Shown here one piece after another: positions 23,337 through 30,887 of a stretch of DNA of 36,050 nt (positions are counted from its first letter, which is position 1; each line of letters begins with the position of its first letter). Under the pieces are notes generated by a model. That model was not told the DNA's origin. It made no database searches and saw nothing but the letters and a program-made list of their open reading frames with translations. Both the position numbers and the translations under genes were made by a program. The stretch lies in the NCBI RefSeq assembly GCF_050176255.1, contig NZ_JBFXIE010000035.1. One strand, 5' to 3'. Origin of the DNA: JBFXIE01 sp050176255 (GTDB lineage Bacteria > Pseudomonadota > Gammaproteobacteria > Burkholderiales > Burkholderiaceae_C).

Positions 23337-25115
23337 TCAGTGCGGTACCAGGCCGCGCTTGAATTGGTCGATGAGCGCGCGCGCCTTCTCAGGGTTCTTG
23401 TAAACCGGGGGTGTGCTGTCCGCTGCCTTGGCCTTGGCTTCGGGCACGGCGCCTGCGGCTGGCTCTTCTCCCGCCAGCGGCTTGCCTTGGCAGGTGGTTT
23501 CGCGCTGCGCAGGCGTTTCGCCCAGCAGGTGGGCCGTTACCTTCGGGTCCACGCAGGCGTCGCTGTAGGGGTAAACGCCGTGCTGAAAGTCACCCGCCAC
23601 GTACACGCGGCGGGCACCGGGCAACTGGGCGAAGAAGCGGTTGGCGTCGTCGGTGTTGGTGGCCCCGTCGTACTGCGACTGCACGAACAGCACCGGGAGC
23701 TGCTGCATGGCCGCCGGATCTGGCTTGCGCACCGAGGGGCCGCCCCAGAACGCGCAGGCATCCAGCAACAGCAGCCCGCCGAAGTGCATGGGCGCCTGCC
23801 GGGCGATGCGGCGCACCTTGGCGATCCACTCCGACAGGTCCGTCGTGCTGGGCGTGTCGTTGCAGCGGACCGCAACGCCGGTGGCGTCGTCGAGCCGGAT
23901 GCTTGCCGCCCCAGGCTCCAGCCAGATGCTACGGTAGTTGTCATAGAGTTTCCATGCCGTCTTGCGCAGTAGCACGTCGCGCGGCTCATTGCCGGGGGCG
24001 AAGGCGTGCAACGCCAGCGCGTCATGCACCGCATCGGCATCCGCTGCATCCGGCACGCTGAGCAGCGCTGCGTCCAGCCCCTGGGCCGCCGCGATGTGGC
24101 TCAGGTATCCGACAGCGCTGTCGCGGCTGTAGCTCAGCCGACTCAAGGGTCCGCCCAAGACAGCCTGCACGCGGGGCGCGAGGCTGGGCATGACTGTGCG
24201 CACCTCAGCCTCGGTGGCTCCCAGGCGGAAGACGTCTGGGTGGCGCGCGGCGTAGGGTGCCAGCACCTCGTCGAACAGGCGCTGGCGCGCGGGCGGCTGC
24301 CCGTGCAGCATTTGCTCCATAGAGGCGCTGAAGTCCGTCGCGCTGTCCAGCACCATGCGGCCCACCTTTTCAGGGAACAGGCTGGCGTACCACGCACCGA
24401 GCCAGGTGCCGTATGAGTAGCCCAGATAGTTGAGCTTCTCATCGCCCAGCAGGCCACGAAGCAGATCCATGTCGCGTGCCGTGGCGTCGGTGTTGATGTA
24501 CGGCGTGACGGGGTTGCGCGCGCAGGCTTCGGCCTGCTTGCGGCCGTTGTAGTGCACGTTGGCGATGTTCTCGGGCGTGTCCCACCCCGCCGCGCTGTAG
24601 TCCACGAAGCGCGTCAGCTCGTTGGTGGCACAGGACAGCCGTGTGCTGGCCCCCACGCCGCGCGGCGAGAAGCCCACCATGTCGTATTCATCCAGCAGCC
24701 GCAACTGCTGTGCGCCCAGGGAACTGGCGGGATTGCTGTCCGCGAACGCAGCCCACAGATGCAACGTCATGGAAAGCCCGTCGCCGCCCGGCCCGCCGGG
24801 GTTGAAGAAAAGCACGCCGCGCCGCGCCTCGGGCCGGCCTGCCGCCATGCGCATGACCGCCAGGGAGACATCGCCGCGCTGGGGCTCGCTCCAGTCCATC
24901 GGCGCGCGCACCTGGGCGCACTGCAGCCGCCCGGCGGGCTGCTCGATGCTCATGGGCCTGCCCAGAATGGTGGAGTCGCATTCGGCCCAGTGCACGGTCT
25001 GCGTACGGTATTCGTTCAGTGGGTCGGGCGAGCCGCCGCCGCAGGCAGTGAGGGCAGCAGTCAGGGCCGTGGCTGCAAGCCAGCGGGCGGGGTGGGGAGC
25101 GATGGGGGAGAGCAC
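23337..25115 (-). CDS. Secreted alpha/beta hydrolase lipoprotein, tripeptidyl-aminopeptidase type
   Basis: A 592-residue serine hydrolase of the tripeptidyl aminopeptidase (TAP-like, Streptomyces SlpD/E and proline-iminopeptidase-related) group. It starts at GTG 25115 with AAGGAA about 8 bases upstream, has a signal sequence and the lipobox LTAC (C25). The oxyanion region reads FFNPGGPGGDG, the nucleophile is S234 in LGYSYGTWLG, and the probable acid and base are D483 (SQYDGATNTDDANRF) and H512 (GDFQHGVYPYS). Such enzymes remove short peptides from N-termini. First gene of a two-gene lipoprotein peptidase operon with the C11 peptidase. It diverges from the two-component system across 236 bp. 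Confidence 0.85.
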   Translation of the reverse strand: MLSPIAPHPARWLAATALTAALTACGGGSPDPLNEYRTQTVHWAECDSTILGRPMSIEQPAGRLQCAQVRAPMDWSEPQRGDVSLAVMRMAAGRPEARRGVLFFNPGGPGGDGLSMTLHLWAAFADSNPASSLGAQQLRLLDEYDMVGFSPRGVGASTRLSCATNELTRFVDYSAAGWDTPENIANVHYNGRKQAEACARNPVTPYINTDATARDMDLLRGLLGDEKLNYLGYSYGTWLGAWYASLFPEKVGRMVLDSATDFSASMEQMLHGQPPARQRLFDEVLAPYAARHPDVFRLGATEAEVRTVMPSLAPRVQAVLGGPLSRLSYSRDSAVGYLSHIAAAQGLDAALLSVPDAADADAVHDALALHAFAPGNEPRDVLLRKTAWKLYDNYRSIWLEPGAASIRLDDATGVAVRCNDTPSTTDLSEWIAKVRRIARQAPMHFGGLLLLDACAFWGGPSVRKPDPAAMQQLPVLFVQSQYDGATNTDDANRFFAQLPGARRVYVAGDFQHGVYPYSDACVDPKVTAHLLGETPAQRETTCQGKPLAGEEPAAGAVPEAKAKAADSTPPVYKNPEKARALIDQFKRGLVPH

Positions 25116-25130
25116 CAGGCAGATTCCTTA

Positions 25131-25187
25131 TTTGATAGCAATCAGCGCTTTCCAGTAAAGCGCCAGAGGCCAGAAAGCACCTCAAAA
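25131..25187 (+). repeat. Dispersed palindromic repeat, copy D
   Basis: Reads TTTGATAGCAATCAGCGCTT, a spacer, AAAGCGCCAGAGGCCAGAAAG and CACCTCAAAA. The reverse complement aligns with copy B over GGC-CTCTGGCGCTT and AAGCGCT-n4-GCTAT. It lies in the leader of the hydrolase gene, ending next to that gene's Shine-Dalgarno, and separates the gene from the operator palindrome. Confidence 0.75.
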
Positions 25188-25208
25188 GATGGGTGTGCGT
25201 GGCGCGGA

Positions 25209-25214
25209 ATCGTA
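25209..25214 (-). promoter_or_regulatory. Candidate -10 box of the peptidase operon
   Basis: TACGAT on the minus strand. Its first base lies 44 bp from the outer edge of the left-hand operator copy. The same spacing links the other arm to TACCAT on the response-regulator side. This places the 21-bp site at about -56 to -36, a class II activator position. Confidence 0.4.
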
Positions 25215-25234
25215 GGGACTTGTGACCGGCTGCG

Positions 25235-25295
25235 GTATCCCTGAGATTGGTTAATTTGGGGGGTGTATCTACAAATTACCCAATCTCAGGGATAC
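25235..25295. promoter_or_regulatory. Large operator palindrome between peptidase operon and two-component genes
   Basis: Two 24-bp arms (25235-25258 and 25272-25295) are inverted copies with one mismatch, around a 13-base centre. Each arm contains a site of the form TCCCTG-N6-GGTAATTTG (one T/G change in the left arm). A third copy lies at 28302-28322. The right arm ends 60 bp before the response-regulator ATG. As RNA it could also form a hairpin, but no T-run follows, so an operator is more likely than a terminator. Confidence 0.75.
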
Positions 25296-25315
25296 GCGGG
25301 GGCGGCCCGCTGGCC

Positions 25316-25321
25316 TACCAT
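25316..25321 (+). promoter_or_regulatory. Candidate -10 box of the response-regulator gene
   Basis: TACCAT, starting 44 bp from the inner edge of the right operator arm. It would give a leader of about 24 bases to the ATG at 25352. No -35 hexamer is seen, as expected for an activator-dependent promoter. Evidence is positional only. Confidence 0.4.
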
Positions 25322-25351
25322 CGAGCTTGTTTCATTTTGGTTGCCAGCACC

Positions 25352-26032
25352 ATGTCTCCCCCCGTCAACGATCCCATCCTGCCCGCACCTGTGCTGGTGG
25401 TGGAAGATGAGCCGCTCTTGCAGCAGCGCCTGCGCGGGGTGTTGAGCGCGCTGGGCTACCCGCCAGACGCGCTGTTGTTCGCCGCCACGCTGGCCGAGGC
25501 GCGCACCTGCCTGGCACAGCAACCTGTAGCGATGATGCTGGTGGATTTGCATTTGCCCGACGGAGACGGCCGCGAGTTGATCGTGCAATTGCGCGCCGAT
25601 GACCCCGGCGTGGGCATCCTGGTGGTATCGGCCTGGAGTTCGGAAGAGGCCATTTTGGGCGCGCTGCGCGCGGGAGCCACGGGCTACGTCCTCAAGGAGC
25701 GCGACGACATGGAGGTAATGCTGTCCATCCGCAGCGTGCTGCGCGGTGGAGCTCCCATCGACCCGTTCATCGCACGGCGTATTCTGGAGTTGCTACCCGC
25801 TTCGGCGGCGTCAGGCGCGGTATCGTCGCCGCCAGAGAACTGCCTCAGTGAACGCGAAAACGAAATCTTGCAGTTGGTGGCCAGCGGACTGTCGAACCGA
25901 GAGATCGCGCAGCAGCTGTTCCTGTCGCGCTACACCGTGGAAAGCCACGTCAAGCGCGTCTATCGCAAATTGGCGGTGTCATCGCGCACGGGCGCGGTGC
26001 GTGAGGCACGTTCGCGCGGGTGGCTGGGCTGA
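25352..26032 (+). CDS. LuxR/NarL-type response regulator
   Basis: A 226-residue response regulator. The receiver domain spans about residues 13-130, with acidic pocket E18/D19, phospho-acceptor D65 in MMLVDLHLPD, and the conserved lysine in GYVLKERDD. The C-terminal LuxR helix-turn-helix (about 158-222) reads LSERENEILQLVASGLSNREIAQQLFLSRYTVESHVKRVYRKL. Start at ATG 25352; longer frames would read through the operator. The stop overlaps the histidine-kinase ATG (TGATG), so the two are co-translated partners. The palindrome 60 bp upstream and its copy before the downstream lipoprotein suggest this protein is the binding factor and controls itself. Confidence 0.92.
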   Translation: MSPPVNDPILPAPVLVVEDEPLLQQRLRGVLSALGYPPDALLFAATLAEARTCLAQQPVAMMLVDLHLPDGDGRELIVQLRADDPGVGILVVSAWSSEEAILGALRAGATGYVLKERDDMEVMLSIRSVLRGGAPIDPFIARRILELLPASAASGAVSSPPENCLSERENEILQLVASGLSNREIAQQLFLSRYTVESHVKRVYRKLAVSSRTGAVREARSRGWLG

Positions 26033-27885
26033 TGCGGCTGCTGATGTGGCTGGCACTGGTGCTGTGGCTGCCAGCCGGGGTGTTGGCCAATACCTGCGCA
26101 CCGCGCATTGTGTCGGTGCAGGCTGCACCAGCACTCGATGGAGCCCGGCCTCTGACCGGGTGGGTGAACGTGACCTTGCCCGACACGTGGACCATCCGCT
26201 GGCCCGCGCACGGCGACTCAGGCTGGTACCGCATCGATTGGGAACGTGGCTGTGAGAATGGCGAACCCGTTGCTCTGGGCATTGACGGCATCAGCGTGGC
26301 GGGCGAGGTGTACAGCAACGGCGATCTGCTGTGGCGCGACGCCTTCCTGGTGGAGCCGTTGTCGCGCAGCTGGAACGTTCCGCGGTGGTGGGTGCTGCCC
26401 GAATCAGGCCTGCAGCCAGGGGTGAATACCGTGTGGGTGCGCGCTGTGGGGCCGGCGGCATTGGGGCCAGGCCTGCGCGGGGTGCGCTTGGGCGACCCAT
26501 CCACGGTGGCGGCTCAGCACTATCGCACCCAATGGCGCCAGCGCACGCTGTACCTGATCAACGCGGTGCTGTGCGGTATGGCGGGCACGCTGTTCTTGGT
26601 GGTGTGGGCACTGCGCCGCAAGACCCCGGCCAGCGCAGCCTACGGCTGGTTCGGACTGATGGCGTTGACGTGGCTGATCTATCTGACCACCTATCTGGCA
26701 TACACGCAGTGGCCTTGGCCCGATTCGATCACCCGCAGCCGTTTCAGCATGGTGGCCATGGTGGGCTATGTGCTTTCAGCCTGCTTTTTCACCCTGCGCT
26801 TCGGCGGGCAAAGGCTGCCCCGCGTGGAGCAAGCGCTGTGGGCTCTGGCAGCAGTGGGCGCGGGCACGGCGGTGCTGGTACCAGACGATATCGCGGGGCC
26901 CTGGTTTGGCAAGGTGTGGCAAGGGGCCATGTGGGTTTTCATTGCCAACTGTCTGCAGTTCCAGTGGCACGCATGGCGCCCCCAGACCGAGGGGCGCAAG
27001 CCCCTGCACATGCTGCTGGCATTGTGTTGGCTGGCGGTCATGGCGCTCACAGTGACCACACTCATCCCTGGGGTGGACCGCTGGAACGTGGCGCGAAACT
27101 GGGCAGCATTCAGCGGCTTGCTGGTGATCTCGCTGGTGATGTTGCTACTGGGTGCGCAGCTCATGCAGCGGGTGCGCAGCGTGGAGCGCTTCAACCGCGC
27201 ACTGACGAAGGGCGTTACCGAAGCCCGTGCCGAACTGGCGCAGGCCCTGGCCCGCGAGCACGCGCATGCGCTGGAGCGCACCAGATTGCAGGAGCGCATG
27301 CAGCTTGCACACGATCTGCACGATGGTCTGGGCGGCAGCCTGATGCGCAGCATGGCGCTGCTGGAGCAGGCGCCCCAACCCTTGCCCAATGAGCGCGTGC
27401 TTTCATTGCTGAAGGTGCTGCGCGACGACCTGCGCCAGGTGATCGACCAAGGCTCCAGTGCCGGCGCACAGGTACCCGATACGCCGGTGCAATGGGCCGC
27501 GCCGCTGCGCCACCGGTTTACCGGTATCTTTGATGAAATGGAAGTGACGTCGCACTGGGACATGCCGTTGCAATGGCAGGGCCGCCCCAGCGCGCTGCAG
27601 TGCCTGGGCCTGACGCGGCTGGTAGAGGAGGCGTTGTCGAACACCATCAAGCACAGCCGGGCGCGGCAGGTGCGCGTGAGATGCACGCAGCCGCAGCCCG
27701 GTGTGTTGTGCCTGCGCATTGAGGATGACGGCGTGGGATTTGACGTGCAGGCCGTGCAACAAGCCGGGCTGAGCGTGGGCATGCGCAGCATGGCCGCTCG
27801 TGCCGAGCGCATGGGTGGCACGCTGGAAGTCACATCGGGTGCGACGGGCACGGTGGTGAGCCTGACTTTGCTATTGAAAAAATAG
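26032..27885 (+). CDS. Membrane histidine kinase with 7TM sensor module and HisKA_3 core
   Basis: A 617-residue kinase. A signal-like segment (MRLLMWLALVLWLPAGVLA) leads to an extracytoplasmic domain of about residues 20-170, rich in aromatic residues and cysteines, which looks like a 7TMR-DISM sensor. Several membrane helices follow (about 178-385). A coiled coil, then the HisKA_3 dimerisation motif LAHDLHDGLGG, holds the phospho-acceptor H430. The ATPase has N537 (ALSNTIKHS) and D565 (EDDGVGFD). Such kinases pair with NarL/LuxR regulators, consistent with the overlapping upstream gene. The last codons (LLLKK, stop) come from the edge of a repeat copy. The signal sensed is unknown. Confidence 0.9.
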   Translation: MRLLMWLALVLWLPAGVLANTCAPRIVSVQAAPALDGARPLTGWVNVTLPDTWTIRWPAHGDSGWYRIDWERGCENGEPVALGIDGISVAGEVYSNGDLLWRDAFLVEPLSRSWNVPRWWVLPESGLQPGVNTVWVRAVGPAALGPGLRGVRLGDPSTVAAQHYRTQWRQRTLYLINAVLCGMAGTLFLVVWALRRKTPASAAYGWFGLMALTWLIYLTTYLAYTQWPWPDSITRSRFSMVAMVGYVLSACFFTLRFGGQRLPRVEQALWALAAVGAGTAVLVPDDIAGPWFGKVWQGAMWVFIANCLQFQWHAWRPQTEGRKPLHMLLALCWLAVMALTVTTLIPGVDRWNVARNWAAFSGLLVISLVMLLLGAQLMQRVRSVERFNRALTKGVTEARAELAQALAREHAHALERTRLQERMQLAHDLHDGLGGSLMRSMALLEQAPQPLPNERVLSLLKVLRDDLRQVIDQGSSAGAQVPDTPVQWAAPLRHRFTGIFDEMEVTSHWDMPLQWQGRPSALQCLGLTRLVEEALSNTIKHSRARQVRVRCTQPQPGVLCLRIEDDGVGFDVQAVQQAGLSVGMRSMAARAERMGGTLEVTSGATGTVVSLTLLLKK

Positions 27886-27940
27886 CCACCTGCCTCGAAT
27901 GAAAAGGGCGAATTCAATTTCAAGCGTGTGGCTACTTCGT
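27867..27940 (+). repeat. Dispersed palindromic repeat, copy G (degenerate)
   Basis: The left edge (27867-27886) differs from the left edge of copy C by one base. The GCGCTT core is eroded. It begins inside the kinase gene and supplies its last codons and stop. Confidence 0.5.
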
Positions 27941-28301
27941 GCTGCCGTACTGGGCCATGCAATTGCCCCGCACGCAAAGAGGTGGCATCCGACAAGCGGG
28001 TGTCAGCGCTTTTGTGTCACGCAAACGGCTGGGGCTTGGCAGTGAGGATCCATGAAGTAACAGATCGCTTGCGCCAACTCGGCAACGCCGATGAAGGCAC
28101 TACCGCGCTTGATTCACAAGTTGATTTACCCCGCCCGCGCGCCGCACTTTCATAGCCACCGCATTCACCGGACAGCGGCATGCCACTAGCCAACATCAAG
28201 CCCACCAAGGTCGAATGAGGTTTGCGGCTGCGATAGGGCACAGGGCAGGAGGTAGTGCACCCTGGTGTGCATCGTTCGTCAGTTCAGGTCCCCATGACCC
28301 T
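27941..28301. other. Intergenic stretch without recognised gene
   Basis: About 360 bp between the kinase and the lipoprotein gene. Short open frames on both strands (75 and 74 codons) overlap each other, lack ribosome-binding sites and have unremarkable composition, so I do not call them. TGCAC-n-GTGCA forms a small dyad near 28256-28271. The operator copy at 28302-28322 follows. I see no insertion-sequence or RNA gene signature. Confidence 0.4.
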
Positions 28302-28322
28302 CAAATTACCTGAAACCAGGGA
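28302..28322 (-). promoter_or_regulatory. Third copy of the TCCCTG-N6-GGTAATTTG operator
   Basis: On the minus strand this reads TCCCTG, six bases, GGTAATTTG, identical in all 15 fixed positions to the right arm of the palindrome at 25272-25292. It ends 61 bp before the lipoprotein ATG at 28383, the same spacing (60 bp) as the palindrome arm before the response-regulator ATG, and in the same orientation. A hexamer at 44 bp is weak (GAACAT). Confidence 0.7.
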
Positions 28323-28382
28323 ATGACAGGTACCAAGATTCATTCGAACATACCTGCTTCACCATCAAAACCGAGTCCACTC

Positions 28383-29609
28383 ATGAAAAAAAACATATTG
28401 TGTGCAGCCTTGGCGGCTGCTTTCCTCAGCGCCTGTGGTGGCAGCGATGACCGTAACGATGAGAGCAAGCTGGCCCCCGGCGACGAGTTCACCACTGAGT
28501 TGAGCCTGGACGACACACTGACAGAAACCTCGACCTATCGCGTTTACGGCCTCAGCAACAGCGGCCAGCTGGTAACCACCAGTGACGACCTCGCGAGCGA
28601 CGGGCTTATCCCCATTGAGGTCAGCCGCATCAACGCCAAGACGCAGGCAGCCGCCGATGCCGTGCCCGATGTGGCAGCGATCCAGGCCTTCGTATCTCAA
28701 CTGTGGGCTGAACTGGGCAAGCGATACGGCGTACAGGACGCCAGCAAGCTGGCGCAAGAGGTGCATGACCTGGATATTTCGCTGGCCACCATTTACACGG
28801 ATTACCGCAACTCCGGGCTGAGCCTGCCGGAGTTCGTCGATTTCTACGAAACACTGGATGCCCACCCGACGCTCGACAAGACCGGCAAAGTCGAGGCGGA
28901 ATTGAGCCAGTTTCTGAGCAATGCCCAGATCACCCCCAGGCAGCTTCTCGATTTGCTGCATGCGCATGGCAGCAACTGGCAGCAGTTTCTGGCCCTGATG
29001 GCCTCGCGCCAGGACGATTTCAGCAGCCTGTATGACCACTATGGCAAGGCCGCCACGGACATTTCGACCTTTGTGCAGGGCTATCTGCAACCGCAGACCA
29101 AGGCGCTCAAGAACGCCGCTACCGCCATCGCGGTAGCAAAATTCGGCTGGGATGTCATCAAGGACAACCGCCCCCAAACCGTCGCCACGGGGGCCTTCAC
29201 ACGCGCACTGGCCTCGAGCGACCCCCAGTGGGACAACTATGCCCGAGCCAAGTCCGGCACCTCGCAGGTTGTGACGCTCAAGACCAAAGGAGTCATTCCG
29301 GTTACCCAAACCGAGGTCAAGTTCGCTCTGACGGGCTACTACGGCGCCGAACACTCCAGCATTGGCGGCCACTGGTTGCCCCTGATGAACATGGACGTGA
29401 AGGAGGTATACGCCATCATCTCCTGGAAGGTCAACGCCAAGGCGAGTGTGACCCTGCCCGTGAACGTGGGAACGGTAGCCGCCCCCATTCCCGAAATTCC
29501 GGTACTTATGGAGATCAACACGTCCGGCGTGTTCCAGAACGACACCAAAAAATACGAGTTCCGCGCCAATGGCAAGGACGGCTTTCGCTACATCGGACAG
29601 AAGAAGTAA
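28383..29609 (+). CDS. Uncharacterised lipoprotein in the two-component regulon
   Basis: A 408-residue protein I do not recognise. ATG 28383 begins MKKNILCAALAAAFLSAC, a lipoprotein signal whose modified cysteine is residue 18; the following GGS argues for the outer membrane. A start at 28323 would add 20 residues before the signal and lies on the operator, so it is rejected. Residues about 80-260 look helical with many acidic, amphipathic segments. About 290-400 alternate like beta strands (VTLKTKGVIPVTQTEVKFAL...VTLPVNVGTVAAPIPEIPVL). It has no catalytic signature I can name. The shared operator suggests control by the adjacent two-component system. It could be a substrate, adaptor or ligand-binding surface protein. 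Confidence 0.8.
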   Translation: MKKNILCAALAAAFLSACGGSDDRNDESKLAPGDEFTTELSLDDTLTETSTYRVYGLSNSGQLVTTSDDLASDGLIPIEVSRINAKTQAAADAVPDVAAIQAFVSQLWAELGKRYGVQDASKLAQEVHDLDISLATIYTDYRNSGLSLPEFVDFYETLDAHPTLDKTGKVEAELSQFLSNAQITPRQLLDLLHAHGSNWQQFLALMASRQDDFSSLYDHYGKAATDISTFVQGYLQPQTKALKNAATAIAVAKFGWDVIKDNRPQTVATGAFTRALASSDPQWDNYARAKSGTSQVVTLKTKGVIPVTQTEVKFALTGYYGAEHSSIGGHWLPLMNMDVKEVYAIISWKVNAKASVTLPVNVGTVAAPIPEIPVLMEINTSGVFQNDTKKYEFRANGKDGFRYIGQKK

Positions 29610-29882
29610 CCCGATGCCCCGCGCGGCCCGGTGAAAATCGAATGTGGCGAAAATTTGGGCCAAACCAACGCCTGCGCCGCGCAGCCGGTTACCTCAAACG
29701 TTGAATTTCTGCTTCTTGATCCCACCAGCGGCGGCTCTTGGCTGTACCAGGTCGTCCGCCACACGCAACTCCAGCTTCTCCCCCCACGCCCGCGCAGCGC
29801 CCTAGAATCGCCGGTTCGTCGAAAGAACCGTCATGGCCAAGGCCATGAAAGGCTTTCATTCTTGAAACCCAACGGGGTGAAG

Positions 29883-30794
29883 ATGAACAAGCCTTTCGTT
29901 TCCCTGTGTCCCGAGATCACTCGGGCCAATGCGCTGACTTTGATGGACTGGTTGGAGGATGAGGGCGTGACCCGCTACCTGAGCGATTCGCGCCATGTCT
30001 CCCGGTTCATCGAGCAGGTGATCGGCCGGGTTCAGCTGCCGATCCTCACCCATCTTTTCAACCAGGGCGGCCGCTTCTTCATGGCCTATGACCGGCATGA
30101 CGTGCCCGTGGGCTTTGTGCGCCTGGTCAAGAAGGGCGCGGACTGCGAGATGGTCCTAGTGATTGGCAACCGCGACAACTGGGGCCGCAGGCTGGGCGCC
30201 AGCGCCCTCCGCGAGGGCATGAAGCTTGCCTTCTTTGACATGCGGGCTGACAGGCTCATCGCCAAGATCCACCCGGACAACGCGCGGTCGCTGAAGGCGT
30301 TTTTGCGCAGCGGTTTCTTGCTGGAAAGCGAAACGCCGACGATGAAGTCTTTTGCCATGCCCGCGGATCGCTATCTGCGGCTGCTGCGCGAAAGCCCGGC
30401 GCCGCACATGCCCGACGTCTATATCACCGAGTTCGACCGGGCGCGGCTCAAGAGCCTGGTTGAGCTGGAGGCGGGCGCAGAGATTTTTGAGCTGGAGCAC
30501 GAGATCGAGCGGGCCATCGTCGTCGATCCGCAGCAGGTGGCGGACGATGTCGTCACGATGAACTCCAAGGCCTTGCTGGAGGTGGACGACAAGGAGGTGG
30601 AGGTGGCGCTGGTGTACCCGGAAGATGCGGACGACCATGCCGGCAAGCTGTCGGTCTGCTCGGGCATCGGCACCGCGATCCTGGGCTACAAAGAGGGCGA
30701 CGCCTTCAGCTGGCGCATTCCGAACCGCACCTGCCACATCCGGATCAGAAAGGTGCTGTACCAGCCCGAGGCCGCGGGCGATTTTCACCTGTAG
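29883..30794 (+). CDS. GNAT acetyltransferase fused to Rnk/GreA-like domain
   Basis: A 303-residue two-domain protein. Residues about 1-165 form a GNAT N-acetyltransferase fold, with the VLVIGNRDNWGRRLGASAL acetyl-CoA loop and an HPDNARSLKAFLRSGF end. Residues about 178-303 match a full-length Rnk (nucleoside diphosphate kinase regulator), a GreA/GreB relative that binds RNA polymerase: an N-terminal helix pair, then ALVYPEDADDHAGKLSVCSGIGTAILGYKEGD and a beta-rich end. ATG 29883 has GGGGTGAAG before it; a start at 29631 would add 84 unrelated residues. This architecture is known in some databases as a bifunctional protein. What it acetylates is unknown. Confidence 0.85.
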   Translation: MNKPFVSLCPEITRANALTLMDWLEDEGVTRYLSDSRHVSRFIEQVIGRVQLPILTHLFNQGGRFFMAYDRHDVPVGFVRLVKKGADCEMVLVIGNRDNWGRRLGASALREGMKLAFFDMRADRLIAKIHPDNARSLKAFLRSGFLLESETPTMKSFAMPADRYLRLLRESPAPHMPDVYITEFDRARLKSLVELEAGAEIFELEHEIERAIVVDPQQVADDVVTMNSKALLEVDDKEVEVALVYPEDADDHAGKLSVCSGIGTAILGYKEGDAFSWRIPNRTCHIRIRKVLYQPEAAGDFHL

Positions 30795-30887
30795 GCGCGC
30801 ACCGCAGCACAGGCCGGCGCCGTGGTGCGGTGCATGGGGCGTGTTCAGGGCGCGCTCCTGGTTAGGGCGGCCGGGGCGTGGTGGGCT

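Noticed and set aside
27928..28241. Two overlapping short frames between the kinase and the lipoprotein gene
   Set aside because: No ribosome-binding sites, overlapping on opposite strands, no recognisable domain.
29700..29780. Apparent transposase-like tail on the minus strand
   Set aside because: The translation (LVQPRAAAGGIKKQKF) resembles no transposase signature I can name.
29631..29882. Upstream extension of the GNAT-Rnk protein
   Set aside because: The 84 extra residues resemble no domain, and a good Shine-Dalgarno precedes the ATG at 29883.
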